From: Wagnerdoeblera sp046292685
Lineage (GTDB): Bacteria; Pseudomonadota; Alphaproteobacteria; Rhodobacterales; Rhodobacteraceae
NCBI RefSeq assembly: GCF_046292685.1
Contig: NZ_JBKBQM010000009.1
Coordinates: 1-64,000 of the forward strand
Direction of reading: 5' to 3'
Length of the DNA: 64,000 nt
The notes under the pieces were generated by a model. It did not search any database and had not been told where the DNA came from. It saw only the letters and a list, made by a program, of their open reading frames with translations. The translations under genes and the position numbers were made by a program. Below are positions 18,800-29,270 of the stretch, in pieces; position 1 is the stretch's first letter, and the number at the start of each line of letters is the position of its first letter.

Positions 18800-19669
18800 A
18801 TGCAACACCTGCCGCCGCTGAACTACATCCGCTCGTTCGAGGCGGCGGCCCGGCACCAGAGCTTTACCCGCGCGGCGCAGGAACTGGGCCTGACGCAAGC
18901 GGCGGTATCGGCCCATGTGCGCGCGCTGGAAACCTGGGTCGGGCGGCCCTTGTTCCGGCGCGGCCCGCGCAGCCTGACCCCGACCGAGGTGGCCGAGGCC
19001 TGGCTGCCCGCCTTGCGCCAGGCGCTGGCGCAGATCGAGGCGGCGACCGGGCAGATCCTCGCCGTGCCGCACCGGCAGGAGGTGACGCTGGCCTGCCCGG
19101 CCAGCCTGGCTGCCAACTGGCTGCCGCGGCGGCTGGCCGCGTTTCGCGCGCGGCACCCCGATATCGGGATCACCGTCCACGCCACGATCTGGGCCGAAAG
19201 CGGAGACCAGATAGCCGACCTGCGCATCGTGCCGCGCCATGCCGGCCAGCCGCCCCTGGGCCTGCCGCTGGGCGAAGACCGGCTGGTCGTGGTTTGCGCG
19301 CCCGGGTTCCTGCACGGCCCCGATGCCTTGCGCACCCCCGCCGACGTTGCGCGCAAGGGCCTGATTCACGTGCTGGGGCGCGAGGAACACTGGCAGGCCT
19401 TTGCCCGGCATCACGGGCTGGCCGGCCTGCCGCTGGCCGAGGGGCCGCGGACCGACAGTTCCAACGTGGCGCTGGAAATGGCCGCCGCCGGCATGGGCTG
19501 CGCCATCGCGCAAGAGTCGCTGGCCGCCTTGCCCATCGAACGCGGCACGCTGGCCGCCCCCTTTGCCGACCGCATCGCCAGCGGCTGGGGCTACGAGGTG
19601 CAGACCGGCGACCTGGCCCCCAGCCGCGCCAGCGAAAGGTTGCTGCAATTCCTTCTGGCGGCGCGCTGA
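18800..19669 (+). CDS. LysR-family transcriptional regulator (GcvA-like)
   Basis: 289 residues; an N-terminal winged helix with LNYIRSFEAAARHQSFTRA and ELGLTQAAVSAHVRALE, then a periplasmic-binding-like effector domain from about residue 90. The pattern LPPLNYIRSFEAAARH is typical of GcvA-type regulators of glycine and one-carbon genes. The ATG at 18800 has GGGAGAG upstream. It is divergent from the dimethylglycine dehydrogenase-like gene over a 151-nt gap, so that gene is the probable target. Confidence 0.85.
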   Translation: MQHLPPLNYIRSFEAAARHQSFTRAAQELGLTQAAVSAHVRALETWVGRPLFRRGPRSLTPTEVAEAWLPALRQALAQIEAATGQILAVPHRQEVTLACPASLAANWLPRRLAAFRARHPDIGITVHATIWAESGDQIADLRIVPRHAGQPPLGLPLGEDRLVVVCAPGFLHGPDALRTPADVARKGLIHVLGREEHWQAFARHHGLAGLPLAEGPRTDSSNVALEMAAAGMGCAIAQESLAALPIERGTLAAPFADRIASGWGYEVQTGDLAPSRASERLLQFLLAAR

Positions 19670-19750
19670 GCCGGCCGGCCGCGCCCTACCGGCTTGCCCC
19701 GTAGGGCCTGACGCCTTACACAAGCCAAGACCAGAAGAAGGGAGCCCCCC

Positions 19751-20980
19751 ATGCGCCGCGTCGTCATCACCGGGATCGGCATCGTCTCGCCCATCGGCAA
19801 TACCGCCGCCGATGTCAGCGAAAGCCTGCGAACCGGGCGGTCGGGCATCGTGTTCGCGCCGGAATACGCCGAACACGGCTTTCGCAGCCGGGTGCATGGC
19901 CAGCCGCAGATCGTGCTGGAAGACCACATCGACAAGCGCGACCTGCGCTTCATGGGCGATGGCGCCGCCTACAACTTCATCGCCATGAAACAGGCGATCG
20001 AGGACAGCGGCCTGACCGAGGCCGAGGTTTCGAACGAACGCACCGGCATCATCGTCGGGTCCGGCGGGCCTTCGACCAAGTCGTTCTACAAGGCGCACAA
20101 CATCGTGCGCGAAACCGGCAGCCCGAAACGGATCGGGCCGTTCGGGGTGACCAAGGGCATGTCCTCGACCACCTCGGCCTGCCTGGCCACGCCGTTCAGG
20201 ATCAAGGGCGTGAACTACTCGATCACCTCGGCCTGCTCGACCTCGGCGCATTGCATCGGCAACGGCACCGAGCTGATCCAGTTCGGCAAGCAGGACATCG
20301 TCTTTGCCGGCGGCGGCGAGGAACTGGACTGGACGCTGTCGTGCCTGTTCGATGCGATGGGCGCCATGAGCAGCAAATATAACGACACGCCGGAAACCGC
20401 GTCGCGCGCCTTCGATGCCACGCGCGACGGCTTCGTCATTGCCGGCGGCGGCGGCGTGGTGGTGCTGGAGGAGCTGAACCACGCCCTGGCCCGCGGGGCC
20501 AAGATCTATGCCGAGGTCACCGGCTATGGCGCCACCTCGGACGGGCACGACATGGTGGCCCCCTCGGGCGAAGGCGGCGAACGGTCGATGCGGGCCGCGC
20601 TGGCCACCCTGCCCCGCGACCGCAAGATCACCTACATCAACGCCCACGGCACCAGCACGCCCGCCGGCGACGTGACCGAGGTCAAGGCCATCCGCCGCGT
20701 GTTCGGCGAAGGCAAGGTGCCGCCGATCTCCTCGACCAAGTCGCTGACGGGGCATTCGCTGGGCGCCACCGGCGTGCACGAGGCGATCTACAGCCTGCTG
20801 ATGATGCAAGGCGGGTTCATCGCCGCCTCGGCCAATGTCACGCAGCTCGACCCCGAACTGCACCCCGACGAAATCGCCACCACCCTGCGCGAAGGCGTGG
20901 AATTCGACAGCATCCTGTCGAACAGCTTCGGCTTCGGCGGCACCAACGCAACGCTGGTGATGAGCCGGTATCTGGGCTGA
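19751..20980 (+). CDS. fabB: 3-oxoacyl-ACP synthase I FabB
   Basis: Condensing enzyme that elongates unsaturated acyl-ACP with malonyl-ACP. 409 residues with the thiolase fold; catalytic Cys162 in SITSACSTSAHC, His in NAHGTSTPAGD and His in TGHSLGATG. The GVTKGMSSTTSACLATPF region is as in FabB rather than FabF. The ATG follows AAGGGAG. fabI begins 12 nt downstream. Confidence 0.95.
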   Translation: MRRVVITGIGIVSPIGNTAADVSESLRTGRSGIVFAPEYAEHGFRSRVHGQPQIVLEDHIDKRDLRFMGDGAAYNFIAMKQAIEDSGLTEAEVSNERTGIIVGSGGPSTKSFYKAHNIVRETGSPKRIGPFGVTKGMSSTTSACLATPFRIKGVNYSITSACSTSAHCIGNGTELIQFGKQDIVFAGGGEELDWTLSCLFDAMGAMSSKYNDTPETASRAFDATRDGFVIAGGGGVVVLEELNHALARGAKIYAEVTGYGATSDGHDMVAPSGEGGERSMRAALATLPRDRKITYINAHGTSTPAGDVTEVKAIRRVFGEGKVPPISSTKSLTGHSLGATGVHEAIYSLLMMQGGFIAASANVTQLDPELHPDEIATTLREGVEFDSILSNSFGFGGTNATLVMSRYLG

Positions 20981-20992
20981 GCGGAGGCAGGC

Positions 20993-21781
20993 ATGGGCGA
21001 ACTTCTGAAAGGCAAGCGCGGGCTTGTCATGGGTGTGGCGAACGAACGCTCGATCGCCTGGGGCATCGCGCGGGCGATGGCCGGCGAAGGGGCGGAGCTT
21101 GCGTTTTCCTATCAGGGCGAGGCCTTCGGCAAGCGGGTCGAGCCGCTGGCGGCCTCGGTCGGGTCGTCGTTCCTGGTCGATGTGGACGTGACCGACGAGG
21201 CAAGCCTTGACGCCTGCTTTGCCCGGCTGACGGCGGAATGGGGCCGGATGGACTTTCTGGTCCACGCCATCGCCTATTCCGACAAGACCGAGCTGACCGG
21301 TCGGTTCATCAACACCACCCGCGGCAACTTCCTGCATTCGCTGAACATCTCCTGCTTCAGCTTCATCGACGTGGCGCGCCGGGCCGCCGGTCTGATGCCC
21401 GATGGCGGGTCGCTGATCACGCTGACCTTCCAGGGCTCCAACCGGGTGACGCCGAACTACAACGTGATGGGCGTGGCCAAGGCCGCGCTGGAAAGCGCAA
21501 CCCGGTATCTGGCCAACGATCTTGGCCCGCAGAAGATCCGGGTGAACGCGATTTCGCCGGGCCCGATGAAGACGCTGGCCGGCGCGGCCATCGGTGGCGC
21601 CCGCGCGACCTATCGCCATACCGAGGCGAACGCGCCCTTGCGGTCGAACGCCACGCTGGAGGCGGTGGGCGGCACGGCCGTATGGCTGGCGTCGGACTGG
21701 GGCGCCTGCACCACCGGCGAAGTGGTGCGGGTGGACGGCGGCTTTCATGTGCTGGGGATGCCGCAGGCGGAAAACCTGTAA
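20993..21781 (+). CDS. fabI: Enoyl-ACP reductase FabI
   Basis: NAD(P)H-dependent reductase of the last step in each fatty acid elongation round. 262 residues, short-chain dehydrogenase fold with MGVANERSIAWGIA, the catalytic Tyr-x6-Lys in NYNVMGVAKAALES, and GPMKTLAGAAI at the substrate loop. The ATG is preceded by GCGGAGG. It is in an operon with fabB and ends in the structured element copy B. Confidence 0.95.
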   Translation: MGELLKGKRGLVMGVANERSIAWGIARAMAGEGAELAFSYQGEAFGKRVEPLAASVGSSFLVDVDVTDEASLDACFARLTAEWGRMDFLVHAIAYSDKTELTGRFINTTRGNFLHSLNISCFSFIDVARRAAGLMPDGGSLITLTFQGSNRVTPNYNVMGVAKAALESATRYLANDLGPQKIRVNAISPGPMKTLAGAAIGGARATYRHTEANAPLRSNATLEAVGGTAVWLASDWGACTTGEVVRVDGGFHVLGMPQAENL

Positions 21782-21813
21782 CATTCGGATTGCAGGGTTC
21801 GGGCACCGGGCGC

Positions 21814-21865
21814 GCGGCAGCGGCCGGCGGCGGGGGTTCGATGCCCCCGCTGCCGGCGCCCCCTC
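21814..21865. terminator. 52-nt structured 3' element, copy B
   Basis: A perfect 14-bp stem (one G-U) is formed by 21823-21836 and 21844-21857 with the loop TTCGATG, the same loop and flanks as copy A at 317-368. Stem position 8 changes from C-G in A to G-C here, and two other pairs change by wobble, so base pairing is conserved. It fills the gap between the convergent fabI and the lipocalin-like gene. Confidence 0.72.
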
Positions 21866-21878
21866 CCTGCCCCCGGCC

Positions 21879-22397
21879 CTACTGCCCCGCCTGGCGCAAG
21901 GCCGAAACGGCGTAACCGTTGAAGGCCAGCACCTGGCGCGCGGCCGCCAGCCGGTCGGGGGCGATGCGGCCGCGGTCCAGCACCACGGCAAAGGCGCCCG
22001 AGGGTGCCGCCAGCACGGCGGTGCGGGCGCCATCGTCGGCCCAGATCAGCCACCAGGGTTCGGCAAGGCCCGAAACCGCCAGCCGCCCCGGCCCGGCCGG
22101 CACCGCCTGCGCCGCCAGCGGGCGCGCCACGCCGCCCAGGCACAGCACCCCGTCCAGCCGCAGCGCCGCCCCTTCGGGGCGCACGGAAACCCGCCCGGGC
22201 GCGCAGGGGGCGGTTCCGGGAGGGGCCAGATGCGCCACCTCGGCCCAGTCGCCCGCGAGGCGGCCGAGGTCGAACGCGGCCAGCGACCGCACCGGCACGG
22301 CCGGATCGCGCATCAGGGCCCGCGGTGCCGGCCCGGCGCAGGCGGCAACCAGCAGGAGGGTGCAAAACCCGGCGAAGGCGCGGGTCAATCGCGGCAC
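21879..22397 (-). CDS. Lipocalin-like outer-membrane lipoprotein
   Basis: 172 residues. A signal peptide ends in the lipobox LLLVAACAG, and the mature part has a lipocalin/Blc-like outline (DLGRLAGDWAEVAHLAPPG at the first strand, later PWWLIWADDGARTAVLAAPSG). It is probably an anchored lipid or small-molecule binding protein; the assignment is from pattern only. The GTG start at 22397 overlaps the end of the upstream gene by 13 nt, so the two are translationally coupled. Confidence 0.68.
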   Translation of the reverse strand: MPRLTRAFAGFCTLLLVAACAGPAPRALMRDPAVPVRSLAAFDLGRLAGDWAEVAHLAPPGTAPCAPGRVSVRPEGAALRLDGVLCLGGVARPLAAQAVPAGPGRLAVSGLAEPWWLIWADDGARTAVLAAPSGAFAVVLDRGRIAPDRLAAARQVLAFNGYAVSALRQAGQ

Positions 22398-22717
22398 AGC
22401 ACGGCCTTCTGGCCCTGATCCATCAGGATCTCGTGGCACCCGAACAGCGGCACCACCGGGGCGCAGGTGCCGCTGCGCGCCAGGCAATCGCCTTCGCAGT
22501 CGCCGGCCCTGCGGCATTGCTTGCCGGAATCGCGCGTCTCGCGGATACAGGTCATGGCGCCGGCGATGCCGGCCTTGACCATGCGCCCGCCCGTGCGGGC
22601 GCAATCCTGCGTCGCCTGTTGCAGCAGGTCGGGCAACAGCGGCTCGGGCTTGGGCGCCTCCTCGCGGCAGGCAGCCAGCGCCAGAACGGCCAGCAGCAGG
22701 ACCGACGCCGCCCGCAT
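22385..22717 (-). CDS. Small cysteine-rich lipoprotein of unknown function
   Basis: 110 residues, beginning MRAASVLLLAVLALAACREE, a signal peptide with lipobox LAAC. The mature part has eight further cysteines (ATQDCARTGG, TCIRETRDSGKQCRRAGDC, GDCLARSGTCAP, GCHEI, VLCRD) and probably forms disulfides in the periplasm. I do not know the family. Its ATG overlaps the stop of the aldo/keto reductase (ATGA) and its end overlaps the lipocalin-like start, giving a three-gene coupled unit. Confidence 0.75.
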   Translation of the reverse strand: MRAASVLLLAVLALAACREEAPKPEPLLPDLLQQATQDCARTGGRMVKAGIAGAMTCIRETRDSGKQCRRAGDCEGDCLARSGTCAPVVPLFGCHEILMDQGQKAVLCRD

Positions 22718-23760
22718 CAGAACGGCATCGGGTGATCGCGGCGCACCGCGGCCAGGTCGGCCTGCACCTCGGCGCTCAGCACCAGGCCGGCGGCGCCGAG
22801 GTTGGTGCGCAGCTGCGCCAGGCTGGTGGCGCCGATGATCGGGATGGTCGGCACCGGACGCGAGCGCACGAAGGCCAGCGCCATCTGGCACGGGTCCAGC
22901 CCATGCGCCGCCGCGACCCCCAGATAGGCCGCAACCGCCGGAAACACCTGCGGCGTGATGCGCCCGCCCAGGTCGGGCGTGGCCGCGCGGCGGGTGCGGT
23001 CGGGGGTGACGTCGCCGGCATACTTGCCCGACAAGAGCCCCGCAGCCAGCGGCGAAAAGGCCAGCAGCGTCACGTCCTCGTTGTGGCAAAGCTCGGCCAT
23101 GTCGGTATCGAAATGGCGGCACAGCAGCGAATATTCGTTCTGCACCGAGGCCACGCGGGGCCAGCCGTTCAGGTCCGACAGCCGCAGCCATTGCGCCGTG
23201 CCCCAGGCGGTTTCGTTCGACAGGCCGAAGGCGCGGATCTTGCCTTCGCCGACCAGCTTGCCGGCCTCGACCAGCACGTCCTGCATGTGGGCGATGGTGG
23301 CGGCGCGGTCCTGGCCGGTGGGGTCGTAGGTCCAGTTGCGGCGGAAATGATAGCCGCCGCGGTTGGGCCAGTGCAGCTGGTAGAGGTCGATCACCTCGGT
23401 GCGCAGGCGGCGCAGCGAATCCTCGACGCAGGCGCGCAGGTTGGCGGCGGTGATCGGCTCGCCCCCGCGGACCGCAGGTTGCCCGACGCCGGTGATCTTG
23501 GTGGCGATCACCAGCCCGTCGCGCCGCCGGCGCGCCGCCAGCCAGGCGCCGATGATTTCCTCGGTGCGGCCGACGGTTTCGGGGCGCACCGGGTTGGTCG
23601 GATACATCTCGGCCGTGTCGAGAAAGTTGATGCCGTGGTCCATCGCCATGTCGATCTGGGCATGGGCCTCGGCTTCGGTGTTCTGGCTGCCCCAGGTCAT
23701 GCTGCCCAGGCACAATTCGCTGACCTGGATGCCGGTGCGGCCAAGCGGCAGTTTCTGCAT
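22717..23760 (-). CDS. Aldo/keto reductase, Tas-like
   Basis: 347-residue TIM-barrel NADPH-dependent oxidoreductase. It has LDTAEMYPTNPVRPE with the catalytic Asp and Tyr, ATKITG with the Lys, DLYQLHW with the His, and the NADPH-binding C-terminus IPIIGATSLAQLRTNL. The sequence is close in outline to E. coli Tas. The ATG at 23760 follows GGAGACC; an in-frame extension to 23856 crosses the SOS box and is rejected. Confidence 0.88.
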   Translation of the reverse strand: MQKLPLGRTGIQVSELCLGSMTWGSQNTEAEAHAQIDMAMDHGINFLDTAEMYPTNPVRPETVGRTEEIIGAWLAARRRRDGLVIATKITGVGQPAVRGGEPITAANLRACVEDSLRRLRTEVIDLYQLHWPNRGGYHFRRNWTYDPTGQDRAATIAHMQDVLVEAGKLVGEGKIRAFGLSNETAWGTAQWLRLSDLNGWPRVASVQNEYSLLCRHFDTDMAELCHNEDVTLLAFSPLAAGLLSGKYAGDVTPDRTRRAATPDLGGRITPQVFPAVAAYLGVAAAHGLDPCQMALAFVRSRPVPTIPIIGATSLAQLRTNLGAAGLVLSAEVQADLAAVRRDHPMPF

Positions 23761-23823
23761 GGCGGTCTCCTTTGCGTGGGCGCAGACTAGCCATGATGGC
23801 GCCGGGGGCAAGCAGGCAGTTGA

Positions 23824-23838
23824 GAACGAAAAAGGAAC
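23824..23838 (+). promoter_or_regulatory. LexA-type SOS box
   Basis: GAAC-N7-GAAC (spacer GAAAAAG), which is the reverse complement of the GTTC-N7-GTTC operator known for LexA of Rhodobacter and other alphaproteobacteria. It ends 16 nt before the start of the ImuA-like gene, a normal operator position. Confidence 0.72.
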
Positions 23839-23854
23839 ATGGCACCATGCGGGC

Positions 23855-24480
23855 ATGACGACTCATCCTTCCCCGCTGCCGGGCCTGCCTGCCCGGCCCG
23901 ATATCGTGCTGGCCGAGGGTATCGGCTTTCGCCCCGGTCGGGTGCACGAAGCCTGCGGCCGCGCGCGCCGGGTGCTGGCGGCCATGCTGGCGGGGGCGAC
24001 GGGCGGGCCGGTGGTCTGGGCCCAGCCCGCGTGGGACCGCGACCGGCTGTATCCCCCCGGTCTGGCCGCGTTCTGCGACCCGGGGCGCATCGTGCTGGCG
24101 CGTGGGCGCAGCCCTGCCGACCTGCTGTGGGTGGTGGAAGAAAGCCTGCGGTCGGGGGCAGTGGCGCTGGCGGTGGCCGAACTGGCCGAACCGCCGGGGC
24201 TGACGCCGGTGCGCCGCCTGCATCTGGCGGCCGAGGCCGGCGGCGGGCGGGCGCTGGGGCTGCTGCTGACGCCGGGCACAGGCGGGGCTGCGGGGGTGGA
24301 AAGCCGCTGGCACCTGTCGCCCGAGCCGGGCGGCGGCTGGCTGGCGCACCGGCTGCGCGCCCGCATGGCGCCCGAGCTGCGCCTGCGGTTGCGGCCGGGG
24401 CCGGGCGGGCTGCGCAGCGACCGCGCCGAAGGGGCCGCGGCGGTGCAGCCGAACACCGGGCAGGACGAGGCGCGCGCGCC

Positions 24481-24484
<4 letters not shown>
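23855..24484 (+). CDS. imuA: ImuA-like (RecA-fold) SOS protein
   Basis: 209 residues with the outline of ImuA: RVHEACGRARRVLAAMLAG (the degenerate Walker region without GxxxxGKT), VVWAQPAWDRDRLYPPGL, RIVLARGRSPADLLWVVEE and LTPVRRLHLAAEAGGG. ImuA proteins belong to the ImuA-ImuB-DnaE2 mutagenic polymerase cassette, but no imuB or dnaE2 is present here. The SOS box directly upstream supports the call. The start at 23855 has no clear ribosome-binding site. The gene overlaps convergent uvrB by 4 nt. Confidence 0.68.
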
Positions 24485-26661
<2,177 letters not shown>

Positions 26662-26733
26662 GGACGATTCCCTTCGGCGCCCAAGGTCGGTCGCTTTTTG
26701 TTCCCGTTCAAGGGGCGACAGCGCGGCGCCCTG

Positions 26734-27618
26734 TCACGGCTGCTTGCGCGCCTGTTCCACCTTGCGCGCCCGGATCAGGGTAAAGACCCCGGCGCCGACG
26801 ACGATGGCCGTGCCCAGCATCACGTTGGGGCGCAGCACCTCGGCAAACAGCACGACCCCCAGCACCGAGGCGAAGGCCAGTTGCAGATAGGCAAAGGGCT
26901 GCACGGCGCTGGCCTCGGCCACCTCGTAGGCGCGGATCATCAGCCAGTGGCCCAGGATTCCGGTGCAGCACAGCACCGTCATCCAGCCCCAGTCGGGGGC
27001 GCGCATCGGCTCCCAATACCAGATGCCGATCAGGGTCATCACCACCGCGCCGGCGGTGCCGGTCCAGAACAGGCTGACGGACGAGCTGTCGTGTCGCCCG
27101 ACATAGCGCGTGAGCAGACCATAGAGCGCGAACATGAAGGCCGCGCCCACCGGCACCAGCGCAAAGGGCGAAAACACCCCCTGCCCCGGTTGCAGGATGA
27201 CCAGCACGCCGGCAAAGCCGATGGCAATGGCCGTCCAGCGCCGCCAGCCCACCCGCTCGCCCAGCACCGGGCCCGACAAGGCGGCGATCAGCAGCGGATA
27301 GACGGCAAAGATCGCGTGGCTTTCCACCAGCCCCAGCGTGGCGAAGGACAGCACCGCGACGCAGATTTCCAGCGCCAGCAACACCCCGCGCCCGACCTGC
27401 AACCACGGATACCGGCTGGAAACCGCCGCCCGCAAGCCCCCCGGCGCGCGCGCCGCAAGCGCGATGACGAAGGCGGCAAAGAACCAGTAGCGGATCATCA
27501 CCACCATCAGCACGTTGTATTCGCTGGCCAGGTGGCGCGAAATGCCGTCCTGCGCGGCAAAGACCGCGGTGGTCGCAACCATAAGCCAGATGCCCAGCCG
27601 GGTGTTCTGAACCGCCAT
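26734..27618 (-). CDS. EamA/DMT-family transporter (tandem copy 1)
   Basis: 294 residues with ten hydrophobic segments in two EamA repeats, for example FAALVIALAAR-like N-terminal helices, LSGPVLGERVGWRRW between the repeats, and VLFAEVLRPNVMLGTAIVV near the end. It is probably an inner-membrane exporter or importer of small metabolites; the substrate is unknown. It starts 3 nt after the stop of the next upstream gene (27622), a close paralogue. Confidence 0.85.
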   Translation of the reverse strand: MAVQNTRLGIWLMVATTAVFAAQDGISRHLASEYNVLMVVMIRYWFFAAFVIALAARAPGGLRAAVSSRYPWLQVGRGVLLALEICVAVLSFATLGLVESHAIFAVYPLLIAALSGPVLGERVGWRRWTAIAIGFAGVLVILQPGQGVFSPFALVPVGAAFMFALYGLLTRYVGRHDSSSVSLFWTGTAGAVVMTLIGIWYWEPMRAPDWGWMTVLCCTGILGHWLMIRAYEVAEASAVQPFAYLQLAFASVLGVVLFAEVLRPNVMLGTAIVVGAGVFTLIRARKVEQARKQP

Positions 27619-27621
27619 GTC

Positions 27622-28494
27622 CTATGCCTCCTTGCGTGCCGGCAGGCGCAACAGCGTGACCAGCCCCGCCGCAACCACGATCGCCGCCCCGATCACCACC
27701 GGCGCCTCCAGCGGCTCGCCGAACACCGCCACCCCCATGCCCATCACGAACACCAGTTGCAGATAGGCAAAGGGCTGCACCACATTCGCCTCGGCCCGGG
27801 TGTAGCAGCGGATGATGAGCCAGTTCGACAGGATGGCAAAGGCCCCGTTGGCCAGCGTCAGGCCCCAGTCGTCCAGCGGCATCGGTTCCCAGAACCAGAT
27901 CCCGATTGCCGTCATCAGCACGCAGCCGAGGATGCCCGACCAGAAGAAGGCCACGAAGGTCGGCTCGGCCCGCGTGGCCAGCCGGGTCAGCACGGAATAC
28001 AGCGCAAACAGCGCCGCCGAGGCCAGCGGCAGCACCGCCAGCGGGGTGAACAGGTCCGACCCCGGCCGCAGGATCACCAGGATGCCGCAGAACCCCGCCC
28101 CGATGGCCAGCCAGCGCGCGAGCCCCACCTTTTCGCCCAGCACCGGGCCCGACAAGGCGGCGATCATCAGCGGGCAGACCGCGAACAACGCATGGGTGTT
28201 GATGAGGCCGATCAGCGTGAAGCTGGCCACGATGACGCAGATTTCCGCAATGTGCAGGCTGGCGCGCGCCAGGTGCAGCCCGGGTCGCACCGTGGCCACC
28301 GCCTTGCGCAACCCTTGCGGCTGGCGCCAGCCCAGCACCAGCACGAAGGCAGCAAAGAACCAGTAGCGGATCATGATGGTCTGCCAGACGGTGTATTCCC
28401 CGGCCAGGTGCCGCGAAAGCCCGTCCTGCACGGTAAAGCTGGCCACGGCCCCGATCATCAGCCAGATGCCTGCACGATTGTCCGCAGCGGTCAT
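27622..28494 (-). CDS. EamA/DMT-family transporter (tandem copy 2)
   Basis: 290 residues, ten predicted membrane helices, sharing long motifs with its neighbour at 26734: GIWLM, QDG(I/L)SRHLA(S/G)EY, IAALSGPVLGE and QPFAYLQL. The pair arose by tandem duplication. The start is one nt from the stop of mnmD, so all three may be one transcript. Substrate unknown. Confidence 0.85.
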   Translation of the reverse strand: MTAADNRAGIWLMIGAVASFTVQDGLSRHLAGEYTVWQTIMIRYWFFAAFVLVLGWRQPQGLRKAVATVRPGLHLARASLHIAEICVIVASFTLIGLINTHALFAVCPLMIAALSGPVLGEKVGLARWLAIGAGFCGILVILRPGSDLFTPLAVLPLASAALFALYSVLTRLATRAEPTFVAFFWSGILGCVLMTAIGIWFWEPMPLDDWGLTLANGAFAILSNWLIIRCYTRAEANVVQPFAYLQLVFVMGMGVAVFGEPLEAPVVIGAAIVVAAGLVTLLRLPARKEA

Positions 28495-28495
28495 G

Positions 28496-29161
28496 TCACC
28501 CCAGCCTGCCTGCGCTCATGTGCCGCTTGGCCCCGAATCCCGCCGAACGGGTGACCTGAAACCCCGCCGCCTGCAAGGCCCTGCGCACATGTCCGGCGGC
28601 GGTATAGGTGGCGAAGGTGCCGCCGGGCGCCGTATGGGCCGCCACCTCGGCCATCAGCGCCGCGCCCCAGATCTCGGGGTTCTTCGCGGGGGAAAACCCG
28701 TCCAGGAACCAGGCGTCGGCGCGCCCGGGCCAGGCCGGCAAGGTCTGGCGCACGTCGCCCACGATCACCTCGGCCTCCAGCCCTTCGGCCCGGATGTGCC
28801 TTGCCCCCGCGGCCCATTGCTCCAGGAACGGCCCTGCCACCGCCTCTGCCTCGGGGAACAGCGCCAGAGCCCGGGCGATGTCGGGGGCAGGCAGCGGCCA
28901 GGCCTCGAAACTGGTAAACCGCAGCGGCCCCGCGACCCCGGCCGCGCGCCACGCGATCAGCGCGGCCAGCATGTTCAATCCGGTGCCGAAGCCCAGTTCG
29001 GCTATGTGGAACCCCAGCCGGAACCGCCCAGGCAACCCGTTGCCCGCCAGAAACACGTGCCGCGTTTCCGCCAGCCCGTTGCCCAGCGAAAAATACGGGT
29101 CGTCGAACCGGCGCGCCACGGGCACGCCCTCGCCTGTCCAGTCCAGCGCATCCTGCGGCAT
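28496..29161 (-). CDS. mnmD: tRNA U34 methyltransferase MnmD (MnmC1-like)
   Basis: 221-residue SAM-dependent methyltransferase that completes mnm5s2U34 in tRNA wobble uridine. Features are YFSLGNGLAETRHVFLAGN, the SAM motif IAELGFGTGLNMLAAL, and DAWFLDGFSPAKNPEIW, the diagnostic DUF752/MnmC1 signature. In E. coli this domain is fused to an FAD oxidoreductase; here the likely partner is encoded divergently at 29271. The ATG at 29161 gives the normal start. Confidence 0.88.
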   Translation of the reverse strand: MPQDALDWTGEGVPVARRFDDPYFSLGNGLAETRHVFLAGNGLPGRFRLGFHIAELGFGTGLNMLAALIAWRAAGVAGPLRFTSFEAWPLPAPDIARALALFPEAEAVAGPFLEQWAAGARHIRAEGLEAEVIVGDVRQTLPAWPGRADAWFLDGFSPAKNPEIWGAALMAEVAAHTAPGGTFATYTAAGHVRRALQAAGFQVTRSAGFGAKRHMSAGRLG

Positions 29162-29176
29162 GCGGCCTCTTGCCCC

Positions 29177-29243
29177 TTCACCTTGCCGCAAATATCCCGG
29201 GGGGCGCCGCCTTGGGCGGCGGGGGGCGGCGCCCCCCTCTTTT
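29177..29243 (+). repeat. Intergenic repeat core and GC hairpin (copy d)
   Basis: The core in minus orientation (TTCACCTTGCCGCAAATATCC, shown here as 29177-29197) is followed by GC-rich inverted repeats. One of these is a 7-bp stem, GGGGGGC/GCCCCCC (29221-29227 and 29231-29237), followed by TCTTTTC. On the plus strand the latter looks like an intrinsic terminator, although it lies in the leader of the next plus gene. Confidence 0.6.
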
Positions 29244-29270
29244 CGGGTTGCGCCAGGCGAAAGGCAAGCC

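Noticed and set aside
26700..26709. GTTC-CC-GTTC upstream of uvrB as a LexA box
   Set aside because: The spacer is 2 nt, whereas the alphaproteobacterial LexA box needs 7 nt. uvrB may still be SOS-controlled through another site that I did not see.
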